In this document: in pieces, positions 1 to 7,915 of the stretch
Position numbering within the stretch: position 1 is the first letter of the stretch
Layout of the letters: each line of letters opens with the position of its first letter
NCBI GenBank assembly: GCA_035517775.1
Contig: DATIYF010000073.1
Location: forward strand, 1-13,821
DNA: 13,821 nucleotides
Source: DATIYF01 sp035517775
GTDB lineage: Bacteria > Acidobacteriota > Terriglobia > Terriglobales > Acidobacteriaceae
Direction: 5' to 3'
Made by a program: the position numbers and the translations under genes
Notes under the pieces: model-generated
What the model was told of the DNA's origin: nothing
The model's input: the letters and a program-made list of their open reading frames with translations, nothing else
Database searches by the model: none

Positions 1-173
1 CTTGCGCTGACGATAGTGAAGCGAATGCCGGCGCGGTGAAGCCGTCCAACCGCCGCCGGTGCGCCGGGCGTGAGCTGCTTGTCAGGATCGAGCAGCGTAC
101 CGTCCACGTCGGAGAGCACCAGCAGGATGGGAGGCGCAGGCTGTGGCGGCAACGCTGCGGAGTCCGCGCTCAA
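1..173 (-). CDS. HAD-superfamily hydrolase (Cof/sugar-phosphatase type), N-terminal part only
   Basis: This is the N-terminal 57 codons of a protein that runs off the left edge of the window. Residues 21-28 read SDVDGTLL, the DxDGT motif I of HAD phosphatases; the first Asp (residue 22) would be the phosphorylated nucleophile and the second (24) the acid/base. The following stretch, a Pro/Gly turn and then a helix leading to RFTIVSA, resembles Cof-like and sugar-phosphate HAD-IIB phosphatases. The substrate cannot be told from this fragment. The likely start is TTG at 171-173, which overlaps the gnd stop as TTGA, with GGGAG about 10 bases upstream; a second in-frame TTG at 150-152 is an alternative that would remove a poorly conserved-looking Ala/Pro-rich leader. 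Its position as last visible gene of the sugar-phosphate operon suggests a phosphorylated sugar or sugar-acid substrate (inference). Confidence 0.72.
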   Translation of the reverse strand, partial: MSADSAALPPQPAPPILLVLSDVDGTLLDPDKQLTPGAPAAVGRLHRAGIRFTIVSA

Positions 174-1645
174 GAGGACTTTGCTCCCGCCGTGGCGGGC
201 GCTTTGGCCGCGAGCTGGCGCCAGTCGGAGCGGATGGTGGAGCCGGGACGATCGGTGCGTTGATAGCCGTGCGCGCCGAAGTAGTCGCGCTGCGCCTGGG
301 TAAGGTTCTGCGGAAGTTGCGCGCTGCGATAGGCGTCAAAATAGGAGAGCGATGACGAAATCGCCGGCGCCGGAATGCCGCTCTGCGCGGCCAGCGCAAC
401 CAGCTTGCGCCATGCCGGTTCGGCGTGCTGCACCGCCCCCAGAAACTCGGCGTCGAGCAGCAGGTTGGGCAGCTCCGGCTGGCGCTCGAAAGCGCGCATG
501 ATGGAATCGAGGAAGCGGGCGCGAATGATGCAACCGCCCTTCCAGATGCGCGCCATCTCGCGCAGGTTAATGTCCCACTTCCATTCCGCCGAGCCGGCGC
601 GAATCAGGCTCATGCCCTGCGCGTAAGCGCAGATTTTGGAGGCGTACAGCGCATCGTGCACCGCGCGAATGAGTTCACGCCGGTCGCCGGAATACGCGGC
701 CGCGGCCGATGAGCGGACAACGCGGGCGGCGATCACGCGCTCCTCCTTCATAGCGGAGAGGGCGCGCGCATCAATCGCAGCCGCGATGGTCGGGACGGGT
801 ACCCCGAGATCGAGCGCCACTTGCGCCGTCCACCTTCCCGTGCCTTTCTGCCCTGCCTTGTCCAGGACCAACTGGATCAGGGGCCGGCCGGTTACCGGAT
901 CGAGGGCGCTGAAAATCTCCGCGGTGATGGCGATGAGATACGATTCCAGCGGCCCGCGGTCCCACTCGCCGAAGATATCGGCCAGTTGCTGGGGAGTGGC
1001 GCCGAGCGCCTGGTGGAGGACCTCGTAGGCTTCGGCGATGAGCTGCATGTCGGCATACTCAATGCCGTTGTGCACCATCTTGACGAAGTGGCCGGCGCCC
1101 GAAGGACCGCAGTACATATAGCCCTCTTCGGCGGTGCCCGTCATTTTCTCGCGGCCCGGAGTGCGCGGAATGTCTCCCCGGCCGGGCGCCAGAGTTTTGA
1201 AGATGGGGTCGAGCTGCTGCACCACGTCTTTGGGCCCGCCAATCATCATGCAGTAGCCGCGCTCCAGACCCCACACCCCGCCGCTGGTGCCGACGTCCAC
1301 ATAGTGCATGCCCTTGGTCTTGAGTTCTTTGGCGCGGCGGACGTCGTCTTTGAAATAAGAATTCCCGCCATCAATCAGAATGGCGCCAGTCTGCATGCGC
1401 TGCGCCAGCGCCTGCACGGTCTGCTCGGTGGGGCCGCCCGCCGGGACCATCAGCCAGGCGATGCCCGGCTTGCCCAGCTTGGCGACAAAATCATCGAGCG
1501 AGGTGGAGGCGATGGCGCCTTCGGTCGCGATCTTCTTCACGTTCTCCGCGCTCAGGTCGGTGACCACCACTTCGTGGCCGCCGCGCATCAGGCGGCGCGT
1601 CATGTTGGCGCCCATCCGGCCCAGACCTACCATTCCCAATCGCAT
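170..1645 (-). CDS. gnd: 6-phosphogluconate dehydrogenase, decarboxylating
   Basis: It oxidises and decarboxylates 6-phosphogluconate to ribulose 5-phosphate in the cytoplasm (oxidative pentose phosphate pathway). The 491-residue product has a Rossmann nucleotide loop GLGRMG at 7-12, the substrate loop GTSGG at 119-123, the catalytic block FVKMVHNGIEY at 187-197 (K189, H192, N193, E196), IWKGGCIIRA at 367-376 and the C-terminal DYFGAHGYQRTD at 454-465. The second beta strand ends in Asp30 rather than the Asn-Arg pair of NADP enzymes, so NAD preference is likely (inference). Up to about residue 190 it resembles the short NAD-type Gnd/YqeC enzymes, whereas the rest matches the long E. coli-type enzyme of roughly 470 residues. 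The ATG has AAGGAG five bases upstream. It follows pgi by 58 bases, an unusually AT-rich gap that could hold an internal promoter, and overlaps the next gene. Confidence 0.95.
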   Translation of the reverse strand: MRLGMVGLGRMGANMTRRLMRGGHEVVVTDLSAENVKKIATEGAIASTSLDDFVAKLGKPGIAWLMVPAGGPTEQTVQALAQRMQTGAILIDGGNSYFKDDVRRAKELKTKGMHYVDVGTSGGVWGLERGYCMMIGGPKDVVQQLDPIFKTLAPGRGDIPRTPGREKMTGTAEEGYMYCGPSGAGHFVKMVHNGIEYADMQLIAEAYEVLHQALGATPQQLADIFGEWDRGPLESYLIAITAEIFSALDPVTGRPLIQLVLDKAGQKGTGRWTAQVALDLGVPVPTIAAAIDARALSAMKEERVIAARVVRSSAAAAYSGDRRELIRAVHDALYASKICAYAQGMSLIRAGSAEWKWDINLREMARIWKGGCIIRARFLDSIMRAFERQPELPNLLLDAEFLGAVQHAEPAWRKLVALAAQSGIPAPAISSSLSYFDAYRSAQLPQNLTQAQRDYFGAHGYQRTDRPGSTIRSDWRQLAAKAPATAGAKSS

Positions 1646-1703
1646 GGCTGCTCCTTCGCAGTATCTGCCAATATTAAATCGTTTCTGTATGGATTTGTAG
1701 CGC

Positions 1704-3425
1704 TTACCCCAGCGCCTGGCGAAACGCCTGCTGCAGATGGCTGAGGCCCGCCTCCAGATCCTTGCCTAAATGCGCGCGCAAGGCCCGCCGCCCGCGCTCG
1801 GCCAGCACCTGAAAATCTCCCCGCGCTTGCGCCGCTTTGACCGTCCCAAAGCTGTATTTCTGTCCCGGCACGGGCAGATCCGCGGCATCCTCGCAGGTGA
1901 CCTGCAAAAACACTCCCGAATTCGGTCCACCCTTGTACGCCTGCCCGGTCGAGTGCAGAAAGCGCGGCCCAAAGCCCAGGCAGGTCGCGGCGCGCTTCTT
2001 GTCGCGCAGCGCATGCCGCATCTGCTGCAGGCCGGCTTCGTGCGCGGTATTCATCTCGATGTAGGCCAGCAGCGCAAAATAGTCGCCTGGGTTGATGCGA
2101 TTGAAGTGGGCGCGCAAGTAGCCGGCCAGGGACTTGTCGGTGCCTGCGGCCTGGGCCAGGGTCTCGGCGTTTTTAGGATCGGTGAAAAGCTTGATGCCCT
2201 TCTCTTCCAGGATAGGACTTTCCGCGGGCAGGGCGCCGCTTTTTTCATATTCCGAGGTTAGTTTGCGCGTAGCCACCTTGCTGGCCTCAACATCCGGCTG
2301 GTTGAAAGCGTTGATTCCGATGATCGCCCCCGCCACCGCCGTGGCAATCTCCCAACGGAAGAACTCCGCGCCCAAGTCATAGGCATCTGCGAGCGAAATG
2401 CGCACGACCGGCTGCCCCGCTTTTTCCAGGGCGGCAAGTTTTGCGTCCTGCTGTGCATCGGGCCCGGGCCCCAGGCGCAGGTAGGCGAACAGGCGGTCGT
2501 TGCCGTAAACCTCAGGAGCGCCCGGTTCTTCCCGGTCAACCGGCACTATGCCATGGCCCTGCTTGCCGGTGGATTCGGCCAGCAACTGTTCCAGCCATGC
2601 GCCCAGGTCGGCGATGCCCGGGGAAGCGATGATGGTGACCTTGTCGCGTCCGTGGCGGGCGGCGGTGCCGAGAATCACGCCCAGCAGGGCGCCAGGATTT
2701 TCCTCGACGGCCGCATTCGGGCCGCACGCCTCCACCATTTTCTGTGTACGATCGAGAAGTTTTGCGCTATCCACACCCATCAGCGCCGCCGGCACCATGC
2801 CAAAATTGGAAAGCGCCGAATAGCGCCCGCCGATGCTGGGCACGCCAAAGTAAATGTGACGGAAGCGGTCGGATTGCGCCACCTGCTGCAGATGCGAGCC
2901 AGGATCGGTAATGGCGATAAAGCGGCTGCCGGCTTTCTCCGCGCCCACCGCCAGCTTGGCCCGCTCGAAGAAGTATTGCTTGAAGATGTTGGGTTCAAGG
3001 GTGGTGCCGGACTTGCTCGAGACCACGAAAAACGTCTGCGTCAGATCTACTTTTCTTTCAAACGCCTTGATTTGGGCGGGATCAGTCGAGTCCAGCACCA
3101 GCAGCCGGGGAAAGCCGGCAATATGGCCGAAAGTCTTGTCGAAAACCTCCGGGCACAGGCTGGAACCGCCCATGCCCAACAGCAGCACATTGCGAAAGCC
3201 GCTCGATTTGGCGTCCTGCGCAGCGCGGCGCAATTGCTCGATGCCGGCGAGCTGGTCCTCGGTAATCGAAAGCCACCCCAGCCACTCGGCCTCGTCAGAG
3301 CCGGTCCAGAGAGAGGCGTCGCGCTGCCACAAGCGGCGCGTCTTCTTGCCTTTGTTCCAATCTTCCAGGTTCGCATTGACGGCTGCCGACAAAGCCTCCG
3401 GCAATGCATACTTCAGCTCGTTCAC
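1704..3425 (-). CDS. pgi: glucose-6-phosphate isomerase (Pgi half of the Tal-Pgi type)
   Basis: It interconverts glucose 6-phosphate and fructose 6-phosphate in the cytoplasm. Visible motifs of the 573-residue product are GMGGSSL at 84-90, the phosphate-binding SSKSGTTLE at 136-144, GGRYSALSNFG at 199-209, the presumed catalytic Glu in AESTGKQG (E285), and INAFNQPDVEASK at 371-383, whose Lys383 matches the C-terminal catalytic lysine of the family. The C-terminal segment GPRFLHSTGQAYKGGPNSG (487-505 region) is typical of the isomerase half of fused transaldolase/isomerase proteins, not of E. coli Pgi. The start is GTG at 3423-3425, with GGAAAGG placed directly after the tal stop and five bases before the GTG. 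It lies in the same frame as tal, 12 bases downstream, so the two are almost certainly co-transcribed and translationally coupled. Confidence 0.95.
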   Translation of the reverse strand: MNELKYALPEALSAAVNANLEDWNKGKKTRRLWQRDASLWTGSDEAEWLGWLSITEDQLAGIEQLRRAAQDAKSSGFRNVLLLGMGGSSLCPEVFDKTFGHIAGFPRLLVLDSTDPAQIKAFERKVDLTQTFFVVSSKSGTTLEPNIFKQYFFERAKLAVGAEKAGSRFIAITDPGSHLQQVAQSDRFRHIYFGVPSIGGRYSALSNFGMVPAALMGVDSAKLLDRTQKMVEACGPNAAVEENPGALLGVILGTAARHGRDKVTIIASPGIADLGAWLEQLLAESTGKQGHGIVPVDREEPGAPEVYGNDRLFAYLRLGPGPDAQQDAKLAALEKAGQPVVRISLADAYDLGAEFFRWEIATAVAGAIIGINAFNQPDVEASKVATRKLTSEYEKSGALPAESPILEEKGIKLFTDPKNAETLAQAAGTDKSLAGYLRAHFNRINPGDYFALLAYIEMNTAHEAGLQQMRHALRDKKRAATCLGFGPRFLHSTGQAYKGGPNSGVFLQVTCEDAADLPVPGQKYSFGTVKAAQARGDFQVLAERGRRALRAHLGKDLEAGLSHLQQAFRQALG

Positions 3426-3437
3426 GGGCGCCTTTCC

Positions 3438-4595
3438 TTACGCTTGGGTGCTCTTTTCGACGGCGGCCAGCAATTTGTCAAAGGCCTCGGCGAACAGACG
3501 CACCCCGTCCTGGGTCAGCTTGTCGGTCACTTCGTCAATTGAAATGCCCAGCTGCGCCAATTCTTTCATGGTGCGTTCTGCGCCTGGAAGATCTTCGGTA
3601 AGGCTGGTGCGGGGCTTTCCATGATCGCGGTAAGCCTCCAGAGTGTTGGGAGGCATGGTGTTTACTGTTTCCGGCCCAATCAGCTCTTCGACGTACATCA
3701 CGTCGTTGTAATTCGGATTCTTGGTGCTGGTGCTGGCCCACAGCACGCGCTGCGTCTTGGCGTCGCGGGCAGCCAGCTTCTTCCACAGATCACTGCCGAA
3801 AATACGCTGGTAGCTTTGGTAGGCCAGCTTGCCGTTGGCCACGGCCACTTTCCCTTCAATGTTCTTCAGCTTTTGCTGCTCGGCGGCGTCTTTTGAGGCT
3901 TTGCGTTTGCTCTCGGCAATGGAATCGACCAGAGTGTCAATGCGGCTGATGAAAAAACTGGCCACGCTGGCGATCTTGGCCACCTCGCCGCCCTTGGCCG
4001 CCAGCTGTTCCACCCCGGCAACATAGGCTTCAGCGACCTGCTCATAGACCTGCCGGGAAAACAGCAGCGTGACATTGATGTTGATGCCTTCGCTAATCAG
4101 GTGCTGAAACGCCGGGATGCCTTCCCGGGTGCCGGGAACTTTGATCATGATGTTCTCGCGTCCCACCGCTTTCCACAGCCGCCGCGCTTCCTCGATCGTT
4201 GCCTTCGTCTCGCGGGCCAGGTAGGGAGAGACTTCCAGGCTCACGTAGCCGTCGCGGCGCTGGGTGCTTTGGTAGACGCCGCGAAGAATGTCCGCGGCAT
4301 CCTGTATGTCGCGAATGGCGATGGTCTCGTAACAGGCCGTGGGAGAAAGGCCGGGCTTGCCGCGCAGCGAAGCCAGAATGTCGTCATAGAGCTTGCTGTC
4401 GGCAATGGCCTTTTCAAAGATCGCCGGGTTCGACGTCATGCCCCGAACGCCATCTTCTTCAATCAGGCGTTTGAGCTCACCGCCGGTGAGCAGATCGCGG
4501 CGAATGTAATCGAGCCAGACAGACTGGCCGAATTTCTGCAGTTCCTTTACTGGGTTGACAGCTTTAGCCGTTTCGAGCGTGCTGGTAGGGTTCAT
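3438..4595 (-). CDS. tal: transaldolase
   Basis: It transfers a dihydroxyacetone unit between sugar phosphates (sedoheptulose 7-phosphate plus glyceraldehyde 3-phosphate to erythrose 4-phosphate plus fructose 6-phosphate) through a Schiff base. The 385-residue product shows VWLDYI with Asp29, GMTSNPAIFEKAI at 52-64, EVSPYLA at 121-127, the Schiff-base lysine in IMIKVPGTREG (K152), INVTLLFS at 173-180 and ASFFISRIDTLVD at 212-224. The length suits the longer Tal class that also forms the N-terminal half of Tal-Pgi fusions. The reading frame is open further upstream, but I chose ATG at 4593-4595: it has GGAG seven bases upstream and homology begins soon after it, whereas the 28 extra upstream residues look unlike a transaldolase. 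It lies 98 bases after tkt and 12 bases before pgi, in the same frame as pgi. Confidence 0.93.
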   Translation of the reverse strand: MNPTSTLETAKAVNPVKELQKFGQSVWLDYIRRDLLTGGELKRLIEEDGVRGMTSNPAIFEKAIADSKLYDDILASLRGKPGLSPTACYETIAIRDIQDAADILRGVYQSTQRRDGYVSLEVSPYLARETKATIEEARRLWKAVGRENIMIKVPGTREGIPAFQHLISEGININVTLLFSRQVYEQVAEAYVAGVEQLAAKGGEVAKIASVASFFISRIDTLVDSIAESKRKASKDAAEQQKLKNIEGKVAVANGKLAYQSYQRIFGSDLWKKLAARDAKTQRVLWASTSTKNPNYNDVMYVEELIGPETVNTMPPNTLEAYRDHGKPRTSLTEDLPGAERTMKELAQLGISIDEVTDKLTQDGVRLFAEAFDKLLAAVEKSTQA

Positions 4596-4693
4596 GCTCT
4601 TCTCCGAAATTTGATTGCTTGGCCTCTGCGATCTCGGCATCCTCTGGGGCTCAAGATTCGACACGGGGCCAGGTGCCACAATGCCAGTTTCCG

Positions 4694-6778
4694 CTAACTC
4701 TTTGCTTTTCTGATGGCCTCACGCGCCGCCGCGGCCACATTCTCGACCGTGAAACCGAATTTTTTCAGCAGGTCCTTCAGCGGCGCGGAAGCTCCGAAGC
4801 GGTGCATGCCGATCACGACTCCAGCCGGGCCGACGTATTGCGGCCAGCCAAAGGTGGAAGCCATCTCGACGGCTACGCGTGCTTTCACCGCCGGCGGCAG
4901 CACCTGTTTCTTGTAGTCTTCGCTCTGCTGCTCAAAAATGTCCCACGACGGCATGCTGACCACGCGCGCCTGCACGCCTTCCGATTTCAGTTGCTCATAA
5001 GCCGCCACGCACAAGCAAAGCTCGCTGCCCGTTCCCAGGAGAATGACGTCGGGTTTGCCGTGAGCGGCGTCTGCAAGAACGTAGGCGCCTTTTGCTACGC
5101 CGGAAGCAGAGGCATATTTCGTGCGATCGAGCGTAGGCACCGCCTGACGACTCAGTACCAGCGCCGCCGGCCGGTGGCGCAGCTGCATCACCAGCTTGTA
5201 CGCCTCGACCACTTCATTGGCATCGCCAGGCCGCAGCAGCGTGAGGCCGGGCATGGCGCGCAGTGAAGCCAGTTGCTCGACGGGCTGATGGGTCGGCCCG
5301 TCTTCGCCCAGCCCGATCGAGTCGTGAGTGAAGATGTAGATGACCGGAATCTCCATGATGGCGGCCAGGCGAATCGTGGGCCGCATGTAATCGCTGAAAT
5401 TGAAGAATGTGCCGCCGAAGGCCCTGACCCCCGAAAGCACCATTCCGTTCAAGGCCGCGCCCATAGCATGCTCGCGCACGCCGAAGTGAAAATTGCGTCC
5501 GCCGTAGCTTCCCGGCTCAAAGGTTCCAGCGCCATCAAACTTCAGATCAGTTTTGTTGGAGGTTGCCAGGTCGGCGGCGCCGCCAATCAGCCAGGGCACT
5601 TTCTGCGCCAGAGCATTGAGCACCTTGCCCGAGCTTTCGCGCGTGGCCACGCCCTTGGCATCAGCGGGGAAGGCGGGCAGAGTGCTGTCCCATCCCGCCG
5701 GCAGCTCGCGGCGCTGCATCTGCTCGATCTGCAGCGCAAGGTCGGCGTGTTCTTTCTTATATTCCGCGAACAGTTTGGCCCACTTCTCCCGCAAATCGCG
5801 CCCGCGCTTTCCGATTCCCTCACGGAAATTTTCCAGCACGCCCTCAGGAACCAGAAATTTCGCGTCCTCAGGCCAGCCATAGAACTTCTTCGCCAGGCGG
5901 ACTTCTTCCTCGCCCAGCGGCTCGCCGTGGGCGGCATTGGTGTCCTGCTTGTGAGGAGCGCCATAGCCGATATGGCTGTTCACGATAATGAAAGTCGGCC
6001 GGTCTTTGGTCTGCAGAAAATTCTGGTAGGCGGCGTTGAGGGCATTCAGATCGTTCGCGTCGGTAACGTGCTGAACATTCCAGCCGTAGGCGCGGAAGCG
6101 CTCGCCCACATCTTCATTGAACGACCATGCCGCGGGACCATCGAGGGTTACATGGTTCGCGTCATAGATCCAGCAAAGATTCGGCAGCCGGAGATGGCCG
6201 GCCAGGGAGGCAGCTTCGCTGCCCACACCTTCCATCATGTCGCCATCGCTGCAAATCGAATAGATGTTGTAATTGAAAATCTCGAAGCCGGGACGGTTGT
6301 ACCGCGCCCCCAGCCAATTGGCGGCGATGGCCATGCCAACGCTATTGCCCACGCCCTGTCCCAGGGGTCCGGTCGTGGTCTCGACCCCAGTGGTCAGGCC
6401 GTATTCCGGATGTCCCGGAGTGATGCTATCCAGCTGCCGGAATTGTTTGATGTCATCGAGCGAAACTGCCGGCGCGTCCATTATCTTGCCGCTGGCATCC
6501 AGACGCCGCACGCCGGAGAGATACAGCATGGAATACAGCAGCATCGAGGCGTGTCCGGCGGAGAGAACGAAGCGGTCGCGATTAGGCCAGAGCGGATCCT
6601 GCGGATCGTAGCGCAGAAATTGCTGCCATAACGAGTAAGCCACCGGCGCCAGGCCCATAGGGGCGCCCGGATGCCCGGAATTGGCCTTCTGCACTCCGTC
6701 AATACTCAGGGTGCGAATGGTGTTGATGCTCAGGGTGTCCAGTTGCTGGCCGGTCAGCAGCGTCTCGCTTGCCACCAT
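4694..6778 (-). CDS. tkt: transketolase
   Basis: This thiamine-diphosphate enzyme moves two-carbon ketol units between pentose and other sugar phosphates. It has 694 residues, slightly longer than the usual 660-670. Motifs in order: SGHPGAPMG with His36, SAGHASMLLY with His76, TTGPLGQGVGNSVGMA at 135-150, the diphosphate/metal-binding SDGDMMEG at 177-184 with a YDANHVTLDG partner segment at 205-214, GVREHAMG with the catalytic Glu436 that activates the cofactor, and HDSIGLGEDGPTHQPVE at 485-501. All expected catalytic residues are present. The ATG has an AAGGGG sequence ten bases upstream. It is the first gene of the minus-strand tkt-tal-pgi-gnd set, and the 243-base gap upstream is the likely place for the operon promoter, although no convincing -35/-10 pair is visible. 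Confidence 0.96.
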   Translation of the reverse strand: MVASETLLTGQQLDTLSINTIRTLSIDGVQKANSGHPGAPMGLAPVAYSLWQQFLRYDPQDPLWPNRDRFVLSAGHASMLLYSMLYLSGVRRLDASGKIMDAPAVSLDDIKQFRQLDSITPGHPEYGLTTGVETTTGPLGQGVGNSVGMAIAANWLGARYNRPGFEIFNYNIYSICSDGDMMEGVGSEAASLAGHLRLPNLCWIYDANHVTLDGPAAWSFNEDVGERFRAYGWNVQHVTDANDLNALNAAYQNFLQTKDRPTFIIVNSHIGYGAPHKQDTNAAHGEPLGEEEVRLAKKFYGWPEDAKFLVPEGVLENFREGIGKRGRDLREKWAKLFAEYKKEHADLALQIEQMQRRELPAGWDSTLPAFPADAKGVATRESSGKVLNALAQKVPWLIGGAADLATSNKTDLKFDGAGTFEPGSYGGRNFHFGVREHAMGAALNGMVLSGVRAFGGTFFNFSDYMRPTIRLAAIMEIPVIYIFTHDSIGLGEDGPTHQPVEQLASLRAMPGLTLLRPGDANEVVEAYKLVMQLRHRPAALVLSRQAVPTLDRTKYASASGVAKGAYVLADAAHGKPDVILLGTGSELCLCVAAYEQLKSEGVQARVVSMPSWDIFEQQSEDYKKQVLPPAVKARVAVEMASTFGWPQYVGPAGVVIGMHRFGASAPLKDLLKKFGFTVENVAAAAREAIRKAKS

Positions 6779-6823
6779 TTAAGAAATTCCCCTTTCCAGG
6801 CGTTCTTGTGGGTCACCTCGGTT

Positions 6824-6870
6824 GAGAGTAGCCTGCAGACTGCGGCTGAAATCCGGGGGGCTCTACTCTC
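6824..6870. repeat. inverted repeat in the tkt leader
   Basis: GAGAGTAG at 6824-6831 is matched exactly by CTACTCTC at 6863-6870, and the pairing extends by two more base pairs past a two-base bulge. As RNA on the minus strand it would form a hairpin about 46 to 92 bases upstream of the transketolase start. A TATAAT-like element, TACACT, lies just ahead on the minus strand (about 6874-6879), which would place the hairpin near the transcript 5' end. No -35 box is clear. It may be an operator or a leader hairpin; I do not recognise a riboswitch class. Confidence 0.35.
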
Positions 6871-6914
6871 TCAGTGTATCAATTTCCCGCAGCAGCGGGG
6901 TGTGGAGAACCCGA

Positions 6915-6936
6915 CAAAAGCAGGTTTCCACTGCTT
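6915..6936 (-). terminator. weak hairpin with short T run downstream of the PilZ gene
   Basis: On the minus strand AAGCAG (6936-6931) pairs with CTGCTT (6923-6918) around a seven-base loop, ending in four consecutive T residues. It lies about 85 bases after the PilZ stop codon and before the tkt leader. The stem is short, so this is a tentative terminator. The rest of the 6779-7021 gap holds a small CCCGC/GCGGG hairpin (6886-6899) and no gene. Confidence 0.3.
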
Positions 6937-7021
6937 ATTCGGATGTTTAGAGCTGAACAAGGATTCACGTCTATTCTGCTGCGAAGGGGACGGGCAGAGG
7001 GCTAAGTCTCTCTGAAGAGAT

Positions 7022-7720
7022 TTACCGTTTCAGCTGGGCCAGATAGCCGTTCTCGGAAGCGTATCCGCGGGTGGTGCTTTCTACGTACTTGAGGAACTGG
7101 CGCAAGCTCTCGCGCTCGTTGGGATCGAGGTCCGCGAAGCGGATGCGCACCGCCGGGTTGCTGCGGGTGGCGACGCCGTTCAGCACCATACCTTTGACCC
7201 AGATCTTGCCATTTGCCAGCCAAAGGCCAATCTCCATCTTCACCCCGGTGGGAACCGGCGTGGGCGTTTCCACCAGGCAGCCTCCCAGACTGGTATTGGA
7301 GAGATTGCCCCAAATCGGGGAGGAAGACCCTTCCGGCCGAAGTTCGACTGCGACAAAGCACTTGATTCTGGGATGCCGCCGCCGGTCCTGCCCCGTGGAC
7401 ATGGCGAAAAGACTCGGTTCAAACGGTGGTAGCGCCGCGGGCTCAGGGGCCACCGGCGTTGCTGGGGGCAATTCGGCTGTCGTCGTTGCCGCCGGGGTTG
7501 ATGCCGAGGCAGACGCCGAAGCCGCGCGAGCGGCTTTCCCCTTTCCTTGCTTTATCTTGCGGAGCACTTGCAGCAGCGCCTCGTCGCGCTGCTCGGCAGA
7601 GGCCTCGCGGTAAGTCTGCAGCAACTCCCCCAAGTGAGAGAGAAGATCAGGATCCGCCAGCAGGCGAGTCCAGTCCGCGCCCAAAGAAGAGGAAGCTGAC
7701 GATGACTTTGATCGAGGCAT
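7022..7720 (-). CDS. PilZ-domain protein (probable cyclic-di-GMP receptor)
   Basis: The 232-residue product has three parts. Residues about 14-62 form a charged, probably helical segment. Residues about 64-104 are a low-complexity Ala/Ser/Thr/Pro linker. Residues about 112-215 are a PilZ domain, opening with DRRRHPRIKC and continuing to NLSNTSLGGCLVET. The cyclic-di-GMP binding signature is present as R114-xxx-R118 and N142-x-S144-xx-G147, so ligand binding is likely. There is no signal peptide or membrane segment, so it probably acts in the cytoplasm, for instance in motility, surface polymer or pilus control; which output it serves is unknown. The start ATG at 7718-7720 has only a poor ribosome-binding sequence. 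It stands as a single gene between the repeat-protein terminator and the tkt leader. A phosphodiesterase, cyclase or flagellar partner is not visible nearby. Confidence 0.85.
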   Translation of the reverse strand: MPRSKSSSASSSLGADWTRLLADPDLLSHLGELLQTYREASAEQRDEALLQVLRKIKQGKGKAARAASASASASTPAATTTAELPPATPVAPEPAALPPFEPSLFAMSTGQDRRRHPRIKCFVAVELRPEGSSSPIWGNLSNTSLGGCLVETPTPVPTGVKMEIGLWLANGKIWVKGMVLNGVATRSNPAVRIRFADLDPNERESLRQFLKYVESTTRGYASENGYLAQLKR

Positions 7721-7915
7721 AGGTCCGAGAGTTCAGCCCGGATGACTTTGGTGATAGCGATCCGTACTAGAGTGAGGCATGTCCTTGGGGTGGAACAAGA
7801 TGACTATAGTCACGGCCCCAAGTAACGTGACGCTGCCGCTGACGTTGAAATTGGTGGTTTTATTTGCTCCATCGCATTCGTGAGTTATCTCCCGGCACCG
7901 CAGTGCCGCCGCTGC

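Noticed and set aside
821..1744. 307-codon plus-strand frame opposite gnd
   Set aside because: Antisense shadow of a clear dehydrogenase gene; no recognisable domain and no ribosome-binding site.
2553..3542. 329-codon plus-strand frame opposite pgi and the end of tal
   Set aside because: Crosses two real genes on the other strand and shows no protein motif.
4596..4679. N-terminal extension of transaldolase by 28 codons
   Set aside because: The extra residues do not resemble the family, and the internal ATG at 4595 has a good ribosome-binding site.
5273..6631. 452-codon open frame on the plus strand opposite transketolase
   Set aside because: It lies fully antisense to a gene with all transketolase motifs; its composition (His, Gly, Arg, Gln rich) is what a GC-rich antisense frame gives.
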